64,000 bases of DNA from JACCTU01 sp963848525 (GTDB lineage: Bacteria > Actinomycetota > Thermoleophilia > Gaiellales > Gaiellaceae), in NCBI GenBank assembly GCA_963848525.1, contig CAWKDZ010000005.1, positions 1 to 64,000 of the forward strand, read 5' to 3'. The notes under the pieces were generated by a model. It worked only from the letters and a program-made list of their open reading frames with translations, was not told where the DNA came from and did not search any database. Shown here piece after piece: positions 52,641-60,026 of this stretch. The number at the start of each line of letters is the position of its first letter. The first letter of the stretch is position 1. The position numbers were made by a program, and so were the translations under genes.

Positions 52641-53606
52641 TTAGGCCGCGCTCTCGGCGAACGTCTGCGTCCGGCTCGGACGCACGTGGATCGAGGCGCC
52701 CTCGTCCAGCCGCAGGCGCTCCACGTCGTTCCGGGTCGCCTGCGCCCAGAGCCGGACGCCGTCGTCGAGGGCGAGCTCCACCCGCACCTCGAAGCCGAGG
52801 TGGATCACCCGCGTCACCGTCGCCGAGCGGGTCGAGCCGTTCGGCTCGAGCGTGAGCTCGAGATCGTGCGGGCGCACGAACGCGTCGCCGAGCCGGTTGA
52901 CCGGCCCGATGAACGTCATCACGAACTCGTTCGCCGGATGCTCGTAGAGGTCGCGCGGGCGGCCGACCTGCTCGACGCGGCCCTCGTTGATGACCGCGAT
53001 CCGGTCGGAGACCTCCATCGCCTCCTCCTGGTCGTGCGTGACGAAGACAGTCGTGACGTGCACGTCCTCGTGGAGCCGACGCAGCCACGCGCGCAGCTCC
53101 TTGCGGACGCGCGCGTCGAGCGCGCCGAACGGCTCGTCGAGCAGCAGCACGCGGGGCTCGACCGCCAGCGCGCGGGCGAGAGCCATCCGCTGCCGCTGGC
53201 CGCCCGAGAGCTGCGATGGGTAGCGCGCCGCCAGGCCGCCGAGCTGGACGAGCTCGAGCAGCTCGTGCACGCGCGTCCTGACCTCGGCCTTCGACCGCTT
53301 CCTGATCCGCATCCCGAACGCGACGTTCTCGAACACGGTCATGTGCTTGAACGCGGCGTAGTGCTGGAAGACGAAGCCGACGTTGCGCTTGCGGGCGGGG
53401 ACATGCGTCGCCTCTTCGCCCGAGATGAGCACGTCGCCGGAGTCGGGCTGCTCGAGACCCGCGATCACGCGCAGCAGCGTCGACTTGCCGCTGCCGCTCG
53501 GGCCGAGCAGCGCCGTGAGCGAGCCGTGCGGGATCGCGAGCGAGACGTCGTCGAGCGCCGTGTAGCCGTTGAACCTCTTCGTCACCTGCCGGACGGCGAT
53601 CGCCAT
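52641..53606 (-). CDS. cysA: Sulfate ABC importer ATPase CysA
   Basis: Intact 321-residue ATPase. VRQVTKRFNGYTALDDVSL, TALLGPSGSGKSTLLRVIAG (Walker A), RKRNVGFVFQHYAAFKHMTV (Q-loop), YPSQLSGGQRQRMALARALA (signature), RVLLLDEPFGALDARVRKEL (Walker B), TTVFVTHDQEEAMEVSDRIA (H-loop). The Phe-Lys-His-Met-Thr string and the C-terminal TOBE-like part with VRPHDLELTLEPN are typical of CysA. The ATG overlaps the CysW stop. It is the last gene of the sulfate operon. Confidence 0.95.
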   Translation of the reverse strand: MAIAVRQVTKRFNGYTALDDVSLAIPHGSLTALLGPSGSGKSTLLRVIAGLEQPDSGDVLISGEEATHVPARKRNVGFVFQHYAAFKHMTVFENVAFGMRIRKRSKAEVRTRVHELLELVQLGGLAARYPSQLSGGQRQRMALARALAVEPRVLLLDEPFGALDARVRKELRAWLRRLHEDVHVTTVFVTHDQEEAMEVSDRIAVINEGRVEQVGRPRDLYEHPANEFVMTFIGPVNRLGDAFVRPHDLELTLEPNGSTRSATVTRVIHLGFEVRVELALDDGVRLWAQATRNDVERLRLDEGASIHVRPSRTQTFAESAA

Positions 53607-54385
53607 CAGCGGCTCTCCTCTCTCGGCCTGAAGGCCGTCATGGCGACGAGCGTCGCCACGGCGAGCAGTGCGAGCACGACCGAGGCCGCGTACGCACCGA
53701 CGTAGTCGAAGGACTGGAACCGCTCCTCGACGTGGAGCGTCATCGTCTCGGTCTCGCCGACGAGCCGGCCGGAGACGACGCTGACCGCACCGAACTCGCC
53801 GAGCGTGCGCGCGGTCGTGAGCACGACGCCGTACGCGACCGCCCAGCGGATTGCCGGGAGCGTGACGCGCCGAAACGTCTGCCACCCGGTCGCGCCGAGC
53901 GTGGAGGCGGCCTGCTCCTGCTCGGTGCCGAGCTCGCGCAGCACCGGGACGACCTCGCGGACGACGAACGGCAACGAGACGAAGATCGTCACGAGCACCA
54001 TCGACGGGAGCGCGAAGATGACGTCGAACGGAAGGTCGTCGAGCCAGCCGCCCGTCCCGAACAGGAGCAGGAAGGCGAGCCCGACCACGACCGGCGAGAG
54101 CGCGAGCGGGAGGTCGACGAGCGCATTCACGAGCCCGACGCCCTTGAACGGATGGCGCACGATCACGTTCGCGCAGACGATCCCGAAGATCGTGTTCGCG
54201 GGCACCGCGATCAGGGCGATCAGGACCGTGAGCATGAGTGCGTGCCGGGCGGCCGGTGTCGTGACTGCGTCCCAGGCCGCGGCGAAGCCGTTCTCGAACG
54301 TGCGCCAGAAGATCATCCCGACCGGGAAGGCGAGCAGCAGCGCCAGGTAGCCGAGCGCAGCGAAGCGGAGGCCGTACCTAGCCAC
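53606..54385 (-). CDS. cysW: Sulfate ABC importer permease CysW
   Basis: Intact 259-residue permease with six hydrophobic helices. LRFAALGYLALLLAFPVGMI, VPANTIFGIVCANVIVRHPF, VNALVDLPLALSPVVVGLAF, LPFVVREVVPVLRELGTEQE (the Glu-rich EAA loop), QAASTLGATGWQTFRRVTLP and TLGEFGAVSVVSGRLVGETE, the TLGEFG signature of CysW. GTG 54385 overlaps the CysT gene end by 8 nt. Confidence 0.95.
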   Translation of the reverse strand: MARYGLRFAALGYLALLLAFPVGMIFWRTFENGFAAAWDAVTTPAARHALMLTVLIALIAVPANTIFGIVCANVIVRHPFKGVGLVNALVDLPLALSPVVVGLAFLLLFGTGGWLDDLPFDVIFALPSMVLVTIFVSLPFVVREVVPVLRELGTEQEQAASTLGATGWQTFRRVTLPAIRWAVAYGVVLTTARTLGEFGAVSVVSGRLVGETETMTLHVEERFQSFDYVGAYAASVVLALLAVATLVAMTAFRPREESR

Positions 54386-55202
54386 GCTCGTGCCTCGTGA
54401 CCCGGCGGCGGACGCCGCCGATGCCGAGCAGCGTGACGAAGGAGATCACGAGCAGCACGACCGAGACAGCAGCGGCTCCGCTCGGGTCGCCGCTCTCGAT
54501 CCGCCCGAAGATGTACACGGACGCGACCTCGGTCTCGAAGGGGAGGTTCCCGGTGATCAGGACGACCGAGCCGAACTCGCCGATCGCGCGGGCGAAGGCG
54601 AGCGCGACACCCGAGAGGATCGCCGGCAGCAGCGGCGGGAACACGATCCGCCGGAAGGTCTGGAACGGCCCCGCACCGAGCGACTCGGCTGCCTCCTCCA
54701 CCTCGCGGTCGAGCTCGAGCAGCGTCGGCTGCACCGTCCGGATCACGAACGGCAGCGTCACGAACAGCAGCGCGACCACGATCGCCGCGCGCGAAAACGC
54801 GATGTCGATCCCGAGCGGGCTCTCCGGGCCGTAGAGCGCGAGCAGCGTCAGCCCGGCGACGATCGTCGGCAGCGCGAACGGGAGATCGATGATCGCGTTC
54901 ACGACCCCCTGGCCGCGGAAGCGGTCGCGGACGAGGACCCAGGCGATCACCGTGCCCATGACCGCGTTGACCAGCGCGACGACCACGGACGCGCCGAGCG
55001 TGAGCTTGAGCGCTGCGACGGACTGCGGGTCGGTGACGGCCGACCAGAAGCTGCGCTCGCCGTCGCGCGACGTCCAGATCACGGCGGCGAGCGGCAGCAG
55101 CACGATCAGGCTCAGGTACGCCGTCACGAGCCCCTGCTGGAGCGCGACGCCCGGCCGCGGGGCTGCGGCCGGGCGCGGAGCTGCGGAGGCGTGCGTGCTC
55201 AG
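54378..55202 (-). CDS. cysT: Sulfate ABC importer permease CysT
   Basis: Intact 274-residue permease. LVTAYLSLIVLLPLAAVIWT (TM1), VNAVMGTVIAWVLVRDRFRG, VNAIIDLPFALPTIVAGLTL, LPFVIRTVQPTLLELDREVE, EAAESLGAGPFQTFRRIVFP (EAA loop), FARAIGEFGSVVLITGNLPF (the CysT IGEFGS signature). No ATG/GTG/TTG gives a full first helix: the nearest plausible start is CTG at 55202, overlapping the Sbp TGA in the form CTGA, as elsewhere in this operon. A later GTG (VTAYLSL) would cut off the N-terminal tail. Confidence 0.93.
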   Translation of the reverse strand: MSTHASAAPRPAAAPRPGVALQQGLVTAYLSLIVLLPLAAVIWTSRDGERSFWSAVTDPQSVAALKLTLGASVVVALVNAVMGTVIAWVLVRDRFRGQGVVNAIIDLPFALPTIVAGLTLLALYGPESPLGIDIAFSRAAIVVALLFVTLPFVIRTVQPTLLELDREVEEAAESLGAGPFQTFRRIVFPPLLPAILSGVALAFARAIGEFGSVVLITGNLPFETEVASVYIFGRIESGDPSGAAAVSVVLLVISFVTLLGIGGVRRRVTRHERG

Positions 55203-56179
55203 CCCGCCCCTCCGGTCTGGCGCTGGATGCGCGTGACGATCCCGCTGTTCGGGTCGAAGAAACGCTTGTCGACCTTCGCCCAGCCGCCTAGCCACTTGAT
55301 CGTGAACAGGTGCGGACGGGTCGGGAACGAGAGTCCGCGGGCGGCGGCCGGCACGACCGGCCGGTAGCCGTTCTGCGCGAAGATCCGCTGCGCCGCAGTC
55401 GTGCGCAGGAACCTCACGAACGCACGCGCGGTCGCCTTGTTCTGCGAGCGCGCCGTGACCGCGATCGGGTTCTCGATCCGGATCGTCCCCTTCGGGATCA
55501 CGTACGGGAGCTCCTGGTTGTTCTGGTTGGCGAAGATCGCCTCGTTCTCGTACGCGAGCAGCACGTCGCCGCGACCGGCGAGAAAGGTCTGCAGCGCCTC
55601 GCGCGCGCTCCGGTCCTGCGAGACGATGTGCGTGTAGAGGTTGCGCAGGTACGCGACCGCCTGCGTGTGCGTCTTCTTCTTCTTCAGCATCGCGCCGTAC
55701 GCGGCCAGCACGTTCCACTTCGCGCCGCCGGAGGTCTGCACGTTCGGCGTCACGACCTGGACGCCCGGCTTGACGAGGTCCTCCCAGTCGCGGATCTTCT
55801 TCGGGTTGCCGCGCCGGACGGCGAAGACGACGACGGAGCGCGTGACGATGCCGCCGTACCTGTCGTTCTTCCACGTTCGCGGGACGAGGCCGCGGTTGAC
55901 GAGCGTCGTCATGTCCGGCTCGAGCGAGAGCGCGACGATGTCGGCCTTCAGTCCCGCGATCACCGCGCGAGCCTGCTCGCCCGACGCTCCGTAGCTCTGC
56001 GAGAACGAGGTGTCCTTGCCGGCAGCGGTCTTCTGGAACGCAGGGATCAACTCGCCGTATGCGGCGCGCGGCGTCGAGTACGCCACGAGGGCGACCGAGC
56101 CGGCGTCGACACGACCGGCGGCGGCCGCGGGAACGGCCATGGCGACGAGCAGGACAAGTGCGGCGACGCTCCTACGCAT
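55199..56179 (-). CDS. sbp: Sulfate/thiosulfate-binding periplasmic protein (Sbp/CysP)
   Basis: Intact 326-residue binding protein. MRRSVAALVLLVAMAVPAAA is a signal peptide. VALVAYSTPRAAYGELIPAF, FSQSYGASGEQARAVIAGLK (Ser-Gly anion site), ADIVALSLEPDMTTLVNRGL, VVFAVRRGNPKKIRDWEDLV, VVTPNVQTSGGAKWNVLAAY, DVLLAYENEAIFANQNNQEL and VRFLRTTAAQRIFAQNGYRP define the Sbp family. ATG 56179 has GGAGG 5 nt upstream. The promoter and a perfect inverted repeat lie about 80-110 nt upstream, giving a ~73-nt leader. First gene of the sulfate importer operon. Confidence 0.95.
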   Translation of the reverse strand: MRRSVAALVLLVAMAVPAAAAGRVDAGSVALVAYSTPRAAYGELIPAFQKTAAGKDTSFSQSYGASGEQARAVIAGLKADIVALSLEPDMTTLVNRGLVPRTWKNDRYGGIVTRSVVVFAVRRGNPKKIRDWEDLVKPGVQVVTPNVQTSGGAKWNVLAAYGAMLKKKKTHTQAVAYLRNLYTHIVSQDRSAREALQTFLAGRGDVLLAYENEAIFANQNNQELPYVIPKGTIRIENPIAVTARSQNKATARAFVRFLRTTAAQRIFAQNGYRPVVPAAARGLSFPTRPHLFTIKWLGGWAKVDKRFFDPNSGIVTRIQRQTGGAG

Positions 56180-56183
56180 GCAG

Positions 56184-56189
56184 CCTCCT
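56184..56189 (-). promoter_or_regulatory. Ribosome binding site of sbp
   Basis: AGGAGG on the minus strand lies 4 nt before ATG 56179 and selects it over the in-frame start 36 nt upstream. Confidence 0.75.
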
Positions 56190-56258
56190 CTATAGCTAGT
56201 CGTAATCTGCGACATTAGCGATGTCTATCCGACCGCGATGCGGTTCGGCTCGGGCCGC

Positions 56259-56288
56259 ACTCTAGAGACACTCCTATTGGAGTGTCAA
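56259..56288 (-). promoter_or_regulatory. Promoter of the sulfate importer operon: TTGACA-18-TAGAGT
   Basis: TTGACA (56288-56283) and TAGAGT (56264-56259) on the minus strand are 18 nt apart, just after the stop of the HExxH gene. Transcription would start near 56252, giving a leader of about 73 nt before the sbp ATG. Confidence 0.7.
56267..56286. promoter_or_regulatory. Perfect 8-4-8 inverted repeat, probable sulfur-regulator operator
   Basis: GACACTCC-TATT-GGAGTGTC covers most of the -35 and the spacer of the sbp promoter, where a repressor would compete with RNA polymerase. I do not recognise it as the site of a named regulator; Rrf2/CymR- or TetR-type control are possibilities. Confidence 0.7.
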
Positions 56289-56852
56289 CTAGCCGCCCAG
56301 GGAGGCTTGAAGCGGCGGTGACCAAGGGGCCACCCGGCAGCTCCGGTCGCGGTACTGCGGTTGAACGCTCGACTGGTAGGCGTTCAGGACCAGCGCGTAG
56401 GCGTAGAGGGCATGGGCGTGCTCGGGCGTCGCCCCGAGACGGACGGCCGCCTCCCTGAAGTGCACGAGCGCCTGGCACTCGACCTTGGCCTCGTTCCGCC
56501 GCCAGCGCCAGCGCCGCATGTGGAACGACTCGTGCACGAGCACGAGCACGCCGAGCGCCTGCTGCCAGTCCGGCACCTCCGCGGTCGCGACGCCGAGCGC
56601 CCCCCGGCACACGACCGGGGAGAGCGCGGCGTACTCGCGTCCCGTCTGCATGTACGCGTAGCCCAGCGTCGACCCAACGTCGCCGCCCCACTCCTCGTCC
56701 GTCGGGCAGCGAACCTCGCCGACGCCCAGGGAGTACACAAGCGCGACCTCGTTGAGCGTCGTCGGCGTGTCGTAGCCGCTCGCTGCGACAGGGAGCCCGA
56801 GCGAGACGAGCGCGCAGAACGCCGCCGACACGAGCATCACGCGAGTCCTCAT
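56289..56852 (-). CDS. Secreted protein with HExxH motif (putative metallopeptidase)
   Basis: Intact 187 residues. MRTRVMLVSAAFCALVSLGL is a signal peptide, then VALVYSLGVGEVRCPTDEEW and ALGVLVLVHESFHMRRWRW. His-Glu-Ser-Phe-His at residues ~110-114 fits a zinc metallopeptidase helix, and a downstream acidic residue (Glu in KVECQALVHFREAA) could be the third ligand. Cys residues at two or three positions suggest an extracytoplasmic protein. I do not recognise the family. The gene lies just upstream of the sulfate operon on the same strand, but a promoter between them suggests separate control. Confidence 0.55.
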   Translation of the reverse strand: MRTRVMLVSAAFCALVSLGLPVAASGYDTPTTLNEVALVYSLGVGEVRCPTDEEWGGDVGSTLGYAYMQTGREYAALSPVVCRGALGVATAEVPDWQQALGVLVLVHESFHMRRWRWRRNEAKVECQALVHFREAAVRLGATPEHAHALYAYALVLNAYQSSVQPQYRDRSCRVAPWSPPLQASLGG

Positions 56853-56915
56853 GTCAGAAGGCTGGCGCCGGCCGCTTAGTCGACGACCGGATGTGCGCTA
56901 AAGCGCGGCTAACGG

Positions 56916-57809
56916 CTAGAGAGGGCCGCTTGCCGTCGCCGCGGGACGGCGATGCCTGGGGCGGCGCAGCTCGGTCCACAAGAGGGTGACGAGGCCGGCC
57001 GCGAGCACGACGGGGATCAGGTACGAGCTGCCCGGCACTCCGAGCAGCTTCACGCCCGAGAGCAGCAGCACGGTCGCAAGGCCGACGCGCAGCCCGCGCT
57101 CGGGCAGGCGGACGGTCCACTGGGAGCCGACGAGCACGCCCGGGATCGAGCCGAGCAGCAGCCAACCCATCGCGCCGAGGTCGACGTTGCCGTGCGCGAG
57201 GTGGCTGAGGCCGGCGACCCACAGCAGCGCGGAAGCGTGAAAGATGTCCGTGCCGACGATCTTCGCCGCCGTCAACGGGAAGGCGAGCAGCATCACGAGC
57301 GCGAAGAACGTGCCGCTGCCGACCGACGTCAGCCCGACGATGAAGCCGCCGGCGGCACCGAGCGCGAGCGCGATCACGTGCTCGCGTCGGCCGAGCAGGA
57401 ACGGCCGGTCGTCCGGCTGCACGCCGCGCCTGACGAACGTCTTGACGAAGAAGCCGATCCCGCCGAGGATCAGCGCCGCTCCGATCACCTTGGCCGAGAT
57501 CGAGTCGACCCCCTCGCCGTTCCGGCTCTCCAGCCACTCCGCCGCCTGCACGCCGAGCAGCGACATCGGCGCCGAGGCGGCGAACATCCACAGCGTCAGC
57601 CGCGCGTGCACCGTCCCCAGCTTCCGGTGCCGGATCGCGCCGAAGGTCTTGAAGACGGCGCCGTGGAGGATGTCGGTGCCGACCGCGAGCGTCGGCTTGA
57701 ACCCGAAGAAGAAGATCAGGAGCGGCGTCAGCAACGCGCCGCCGCCCATGCCCGTCATCCCGACGAGCAGGCCGATCAGCAGGCCCGTGAGTGAGAGCTC
57801 CCAGGTCAC
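56916..57809 (-). CDS. TauE/SafE (TSUP) family permease
   Basis: Intact 297 residues, about eight hydrophobic helices. LTGLLIGLLVGMTGMGGGAL (first TSUP repeat), GFKPTLAVGTDILHGAVFKT, GAIRHRKLGTVHARLTLWM, and in the second half AAGGFIVGLTSVGSGTFFAL, KIVGTDIFHASALLWVAGLS. The two Gly-rich repeats with VGTD are the signature. Members carry sulfite, sulfoacetate or other organosulfur anions, usually outward. GTG 57809 overlaps the DUF4395 stop; last gene of the nine-gene sulfur operon. Confidence 0.9.
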   Translation of the reverse strand: MTWELSLTGLLIGLLVGMTGMGGGALLTPLLIFFFGFKPTLAVGTDILHGAVFKTFGAIRHRKLGTVHARLTLWMFAASAPMSLLGVQAAEWLESRNGEGVDSISAKVIGAALILGGIGFFVKTFVRRGVQPDDRPFLLGRREHVIALALGAAGGFIVGLTSVGSGTFFALVMLLAFPLTAAKIVGTDIFHASALLWVAGLSHLAHGNVDLGAMGWLLLGSIPGVLVGSQWTVRLPERGLRVGLATVLLLSGVKLLGVPGSSYLIPVVLAAGLVTLLWTELRRPRHRRPAATASGPL

Positions 57810-58300
57810 GTCGAACTGCGACCCGGCTGCGGCGGCAGCGGGCAGGAGACGAACGGGTCACCGGTCAGGCGGCAGGCGAGCTTGAACGCCTCGCAGCCGG
57901 TGCAGAAGCCCGTCGCGGCCGCGACGAGCGCGAGCGCGGCGACCGCGAGGCCGAGGCCGGCCCCGAGCGCAGCCGCATCGGCCGTGTAGGCGAGCGACGC
58001 GGCGCCGAGGACCACGAGCCCGACCATGTTCGCGACGCGCGGCGGCCGCGCGTCCTCGAGCGGCCCCTCGCCGAGGCGCGGCTGCACGAGCTCGAAGTAC
58101 GCGAGGCAGGGGAGGCAGTAGCGCCGCCCGAACGCCAACCCGACAGCGAGCTGGAGCGCGAGCAGCGCCAGCAGCCATCCCGAGCCGGTCAGCACCGCGA
58201 CGAGCGAGAGCGTCCCGATCACGGCCTGGTTGAAGCGCGGGCCGCGCGAGTCGATCACGTCCGTGTCGCGGTAGGGATCGGCGACGCGGGCCGTCCTCAC
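57806..58300 (-). CDS. DUF4395 membrane protein
   Basis: Intact 164 residues. DVIDSRGPRFNQAVIGTLSL (N-terminal DUF4395 motif), VGLAFGRRYCLPCLAYFELV, PPRVANMVGLVVLGAASLAY, and a C-terminal GFCTGCEAFKLACRLTGDPF. Three or four membrane helices with two Cys-x-x-Cys pairs (Cys-Leu-Pro-Cys and Cys-Thr-Gly-Cys). DUF4395 genes in actinobacteria often neighbour thioredoxins and sulfurtransferases (recalled, not checked), so a thiol-disulfide or sulfur-transfer role is plausible. GTG 58300 overlaps the sat stop. Confidence 0.85.
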   Translation of the reverse strand: MRTARVADPYRDTDVIDSRGPRFNQAVIGTLSLVAVLTGSGWLLALLALQLAVGLAFGRRYCLPCLAYFELVQPRLGEGPLEDARPPRVANMVGLVVLGAASLAYTADAAALGAGLGLAVAALALVAAATGFCTGCEAFKLACRLTGDPFVSCPLPPQPGRSST

Positions 58301-59430
58301 TTCCGATAGGCCTCGATCAACACTTCGGCGACGGCCGGTCGCGTGAACTCCTCCGGCGGCACTTCGCCGCTCGCGAGCAGCTCGCGCACCTTCGTTCCGG
58401 AGAGGAAGACGTGCTGCTCCTTGTCGTGGGGGCAGGTCTTCGCGCTCGCCATCGAGCCGCACGCCCTGCACCAGAAGGTGTGCTCGAAGAACATCGGCTC
58501 GATGTCGAGCTCGTGCGGCTCGAACTCGTCGAAGATCAGCTGCGCGTCGTAGGTGCCGTAGTAGTCGCCGACTCCGGCGTGGTCGCGCCCGACGATGAAG
58601 TGCGAGCAGCCGTAGTTCTTGCGGCAGATCGCGTGCCAGATCGCCTCGCGCGGGCCCGCGTAGCGCATCGCCGCCGGAAACGCCGAGAGGAGCACGCGGT
58701 CGGAGGGGTAGAAGCCTTCGAGCAGCGTCTCGTAGCAGCGCACGCGCACGTCCGCCGGGACGTCGTCGCCCTTCGTGTCGCCGACGAGCGGATGGATCAT
58801 CAGCCCGTCGACGGTCTCGAGCGCGACCTTGGTCAGGTACTCGTGGGCGCGGTGGATCGGGTTCCTGGTCTGGAAGCCGACCACGCGCTTCCACCCGCGC
58901 TCGGCGAAGTTCTCGCGCGTCTCGCGGGGGTCGCGCGTGAGCTCGGGGAACTCGGGCTCGGGCCGGTCGAAGACAGTCACGCGCCCGGCGAGGTAGCGCG
59001 GCTTCTGCGCGTAGAGGCGGGCCACGCCGGGATGCGCCTCGTCGCGCGTGCGGAAGCAATTCTCCGCCTCGCGGTCCTTGTCGTACTCGTAGACCTCGGC
59101 AACCTCGAGCACGGCGAGCTTGCGGCCGGACTCGTCCGCAAGCGCGACGCGGTCGCCGCCCGGAGCGTCGTCGACGGCCAGGCAGACCGGCAGCGCCCAT
59201 GCCAGCCCGCTCGCGAGCCGCATCTCCTCGACCACGCGCTCGTAGTCCTCGCGGCCCATGAACCCCTCGAGCGGCGAGAGCGCGCCCGAGCCGAGCATGT
59301 CGAGGTCGGAGACCTCTCGGGACGTCAGCGCCAGGACCTCGAGCGAGTCGAGGTCGTCGGGACGCTCGCCGCTACGGTCGACGAGCTCGCCGCCGTGCGG
59401 GCGGATGAGGCGATCGGTGGCGACGCTCAC
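58297..59430 (-). CDS. sat: Sulfate adenylyltransferase (ATP sulfurylase)
   Basis: Intact 377 residues. Makes adenosine 5'-phosphosulfate from sulfate and ATP. IRPHGGELVDRSGERPDDLD, GFQTRNPIHRAHEYLTKVAL (QxRNPxHRAHE), GLMIHPLVGDTKGDDVPADV, FPAAMRYAGPREAIWHAICR, FIVGRDHAGVGDYYGTYDAQ (GRDHAG). The zinc-type insertion with Cys-x-x-Cys, WCRACGSMASAKTCPHDKEQ, is present. The GTG 59430 (VSVATDRL) overlaps the cysC stop. Confidence 0.95.
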   Translation of the reverse strand: MSVATDRLIRPHGGELVDRSGERPDDLDSLEVLALTSREVSDLDMLGSGALSPLEGFMGREDYERVVEEMRLASGLAWALPVCLAVDDAPGGDRVALADESGRKLAVLEVAEVYEYDKDREAENCFRTRDEAHPGVARLYAQKPRYLAGRVTVFDRPEPEFPELTRDPRETRENFAERGWKRVVGFQTRNPIHRAHEYLTKVALETVDGLMIHPLVGDTKGDDVPADVRVRCYETLLEGFYPSDRVLLSAFPAAMRYAGPREAIWHAICRKNYGCSHFIVGRDHAGVGDYYGTYDAQLIFDEFEPHELDIEPMFFEHTFWCRACGSMASAKTCPHDKEQHVFLSGTKVRELLASGEVPPEEFTRPAVAEVLIEAYRK

Positions 59431-60026
59431 GCTGCCACGCCCGACTCGACGAGCCCGAGCTGCTCGAGCTTCTCGATGATCAGCCGCGCCGACTCCTCGG
59501 GCTCGTGCTGCTCCGTGTCCACGACGAGCTCGGGGTTCTCCGGCGCCTCGTACGGGTCGTCGACGCCCGTGAAGCCCTTGATCTCGCCCTTGAACGCCTT
59601 CTCGTAGAGGCCCTTGACGTCGCGGCGCGCGCACTCGTCGACCGTGGCCTGCACGTGCACCTCGACGAAGGAGCCCCACTCCTCGACCATCGTCCGCGCC
59701 TTGCGCCGTGTCTCCTCGTAGGGCGAGATCGCCGCGGCGATCACGGCTCCGCCCTGGCGGGTCAGCCGCGAGGCAACCCAGCCGATCCGCTCGATGTTCG
59801 TGTCGCGGTCCTCCTTCGAGAACCCGAGCCCCTTGGACAGATGCGTGCGCACGGTGTCGCCGTCGAGGTACTCGACGACGAGGCCGCGGCGCTCGAGCTC
59901 GGGGCCGACGAGGTGCGCGATCGTCGACTTGCCCGAGCCCGACAGCCCCGTGAACCAGAGCGTGAAGCCGCCCTCGCGGCGACGGTCGGACTCGGGATGC
60001 TCGTGCGCGTAGATGTGTTCGGTCAC
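59427..60026 (-). CDS. cysC: Adenylylsulfate (APS) kinase
   Basis: Intact 199 residues. Phosphorylates APS to PAPS. FTLWFTGLSGSGKSTIAHLV (P-loop), VVEYLDGDTVRTHLSKGLGF, SKEDRDTNIERIGWVASRL, VIAAAISPYEETRRKARTMV, VQATVDECARRDVKGLYEKA and FTGVDDPYEAPENPELVVDT are all canonical. GTG 60026 is preceded by AAGGAGA; it overlaps the cysH stop (GTGA). Its presence together with an APS-reductase-type CysH means PAPS is needed for something else, for example sulfotransferases acting on the glycan (inference). Confidence 0.95.
   Translation of the reverse strand: MTEHIYAHEHPESDRRREGGFTLWFTGLSGSGKSTIAHLVGPELERRGLVVEYLDGDTVRTHLSKGLGFSKEDRDTNIERIGWVASRLTRQGGAVIAAAISPYEETRRKARTMVEEWGSFVEVHVQATVDECARRDVKGLYEKAFKGEIKGFTGVDDPYEAPENPELVVDTEQHEPEESARLIIEKLEQLGLVESGVAA

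Noticed and set aside
52633..52643. CCTCCTATTAGG at the end of cysA resembling half of the sbp operator
   Set aside because: Only a partial match, overlapping a stop codon at the far end of the operon; likely chance.
56895..56906. GCGC-TAAA-GCGC hairpin after the TauE gene as terminator
   Set aside because: Four-base stem and no T run; too weak to support.
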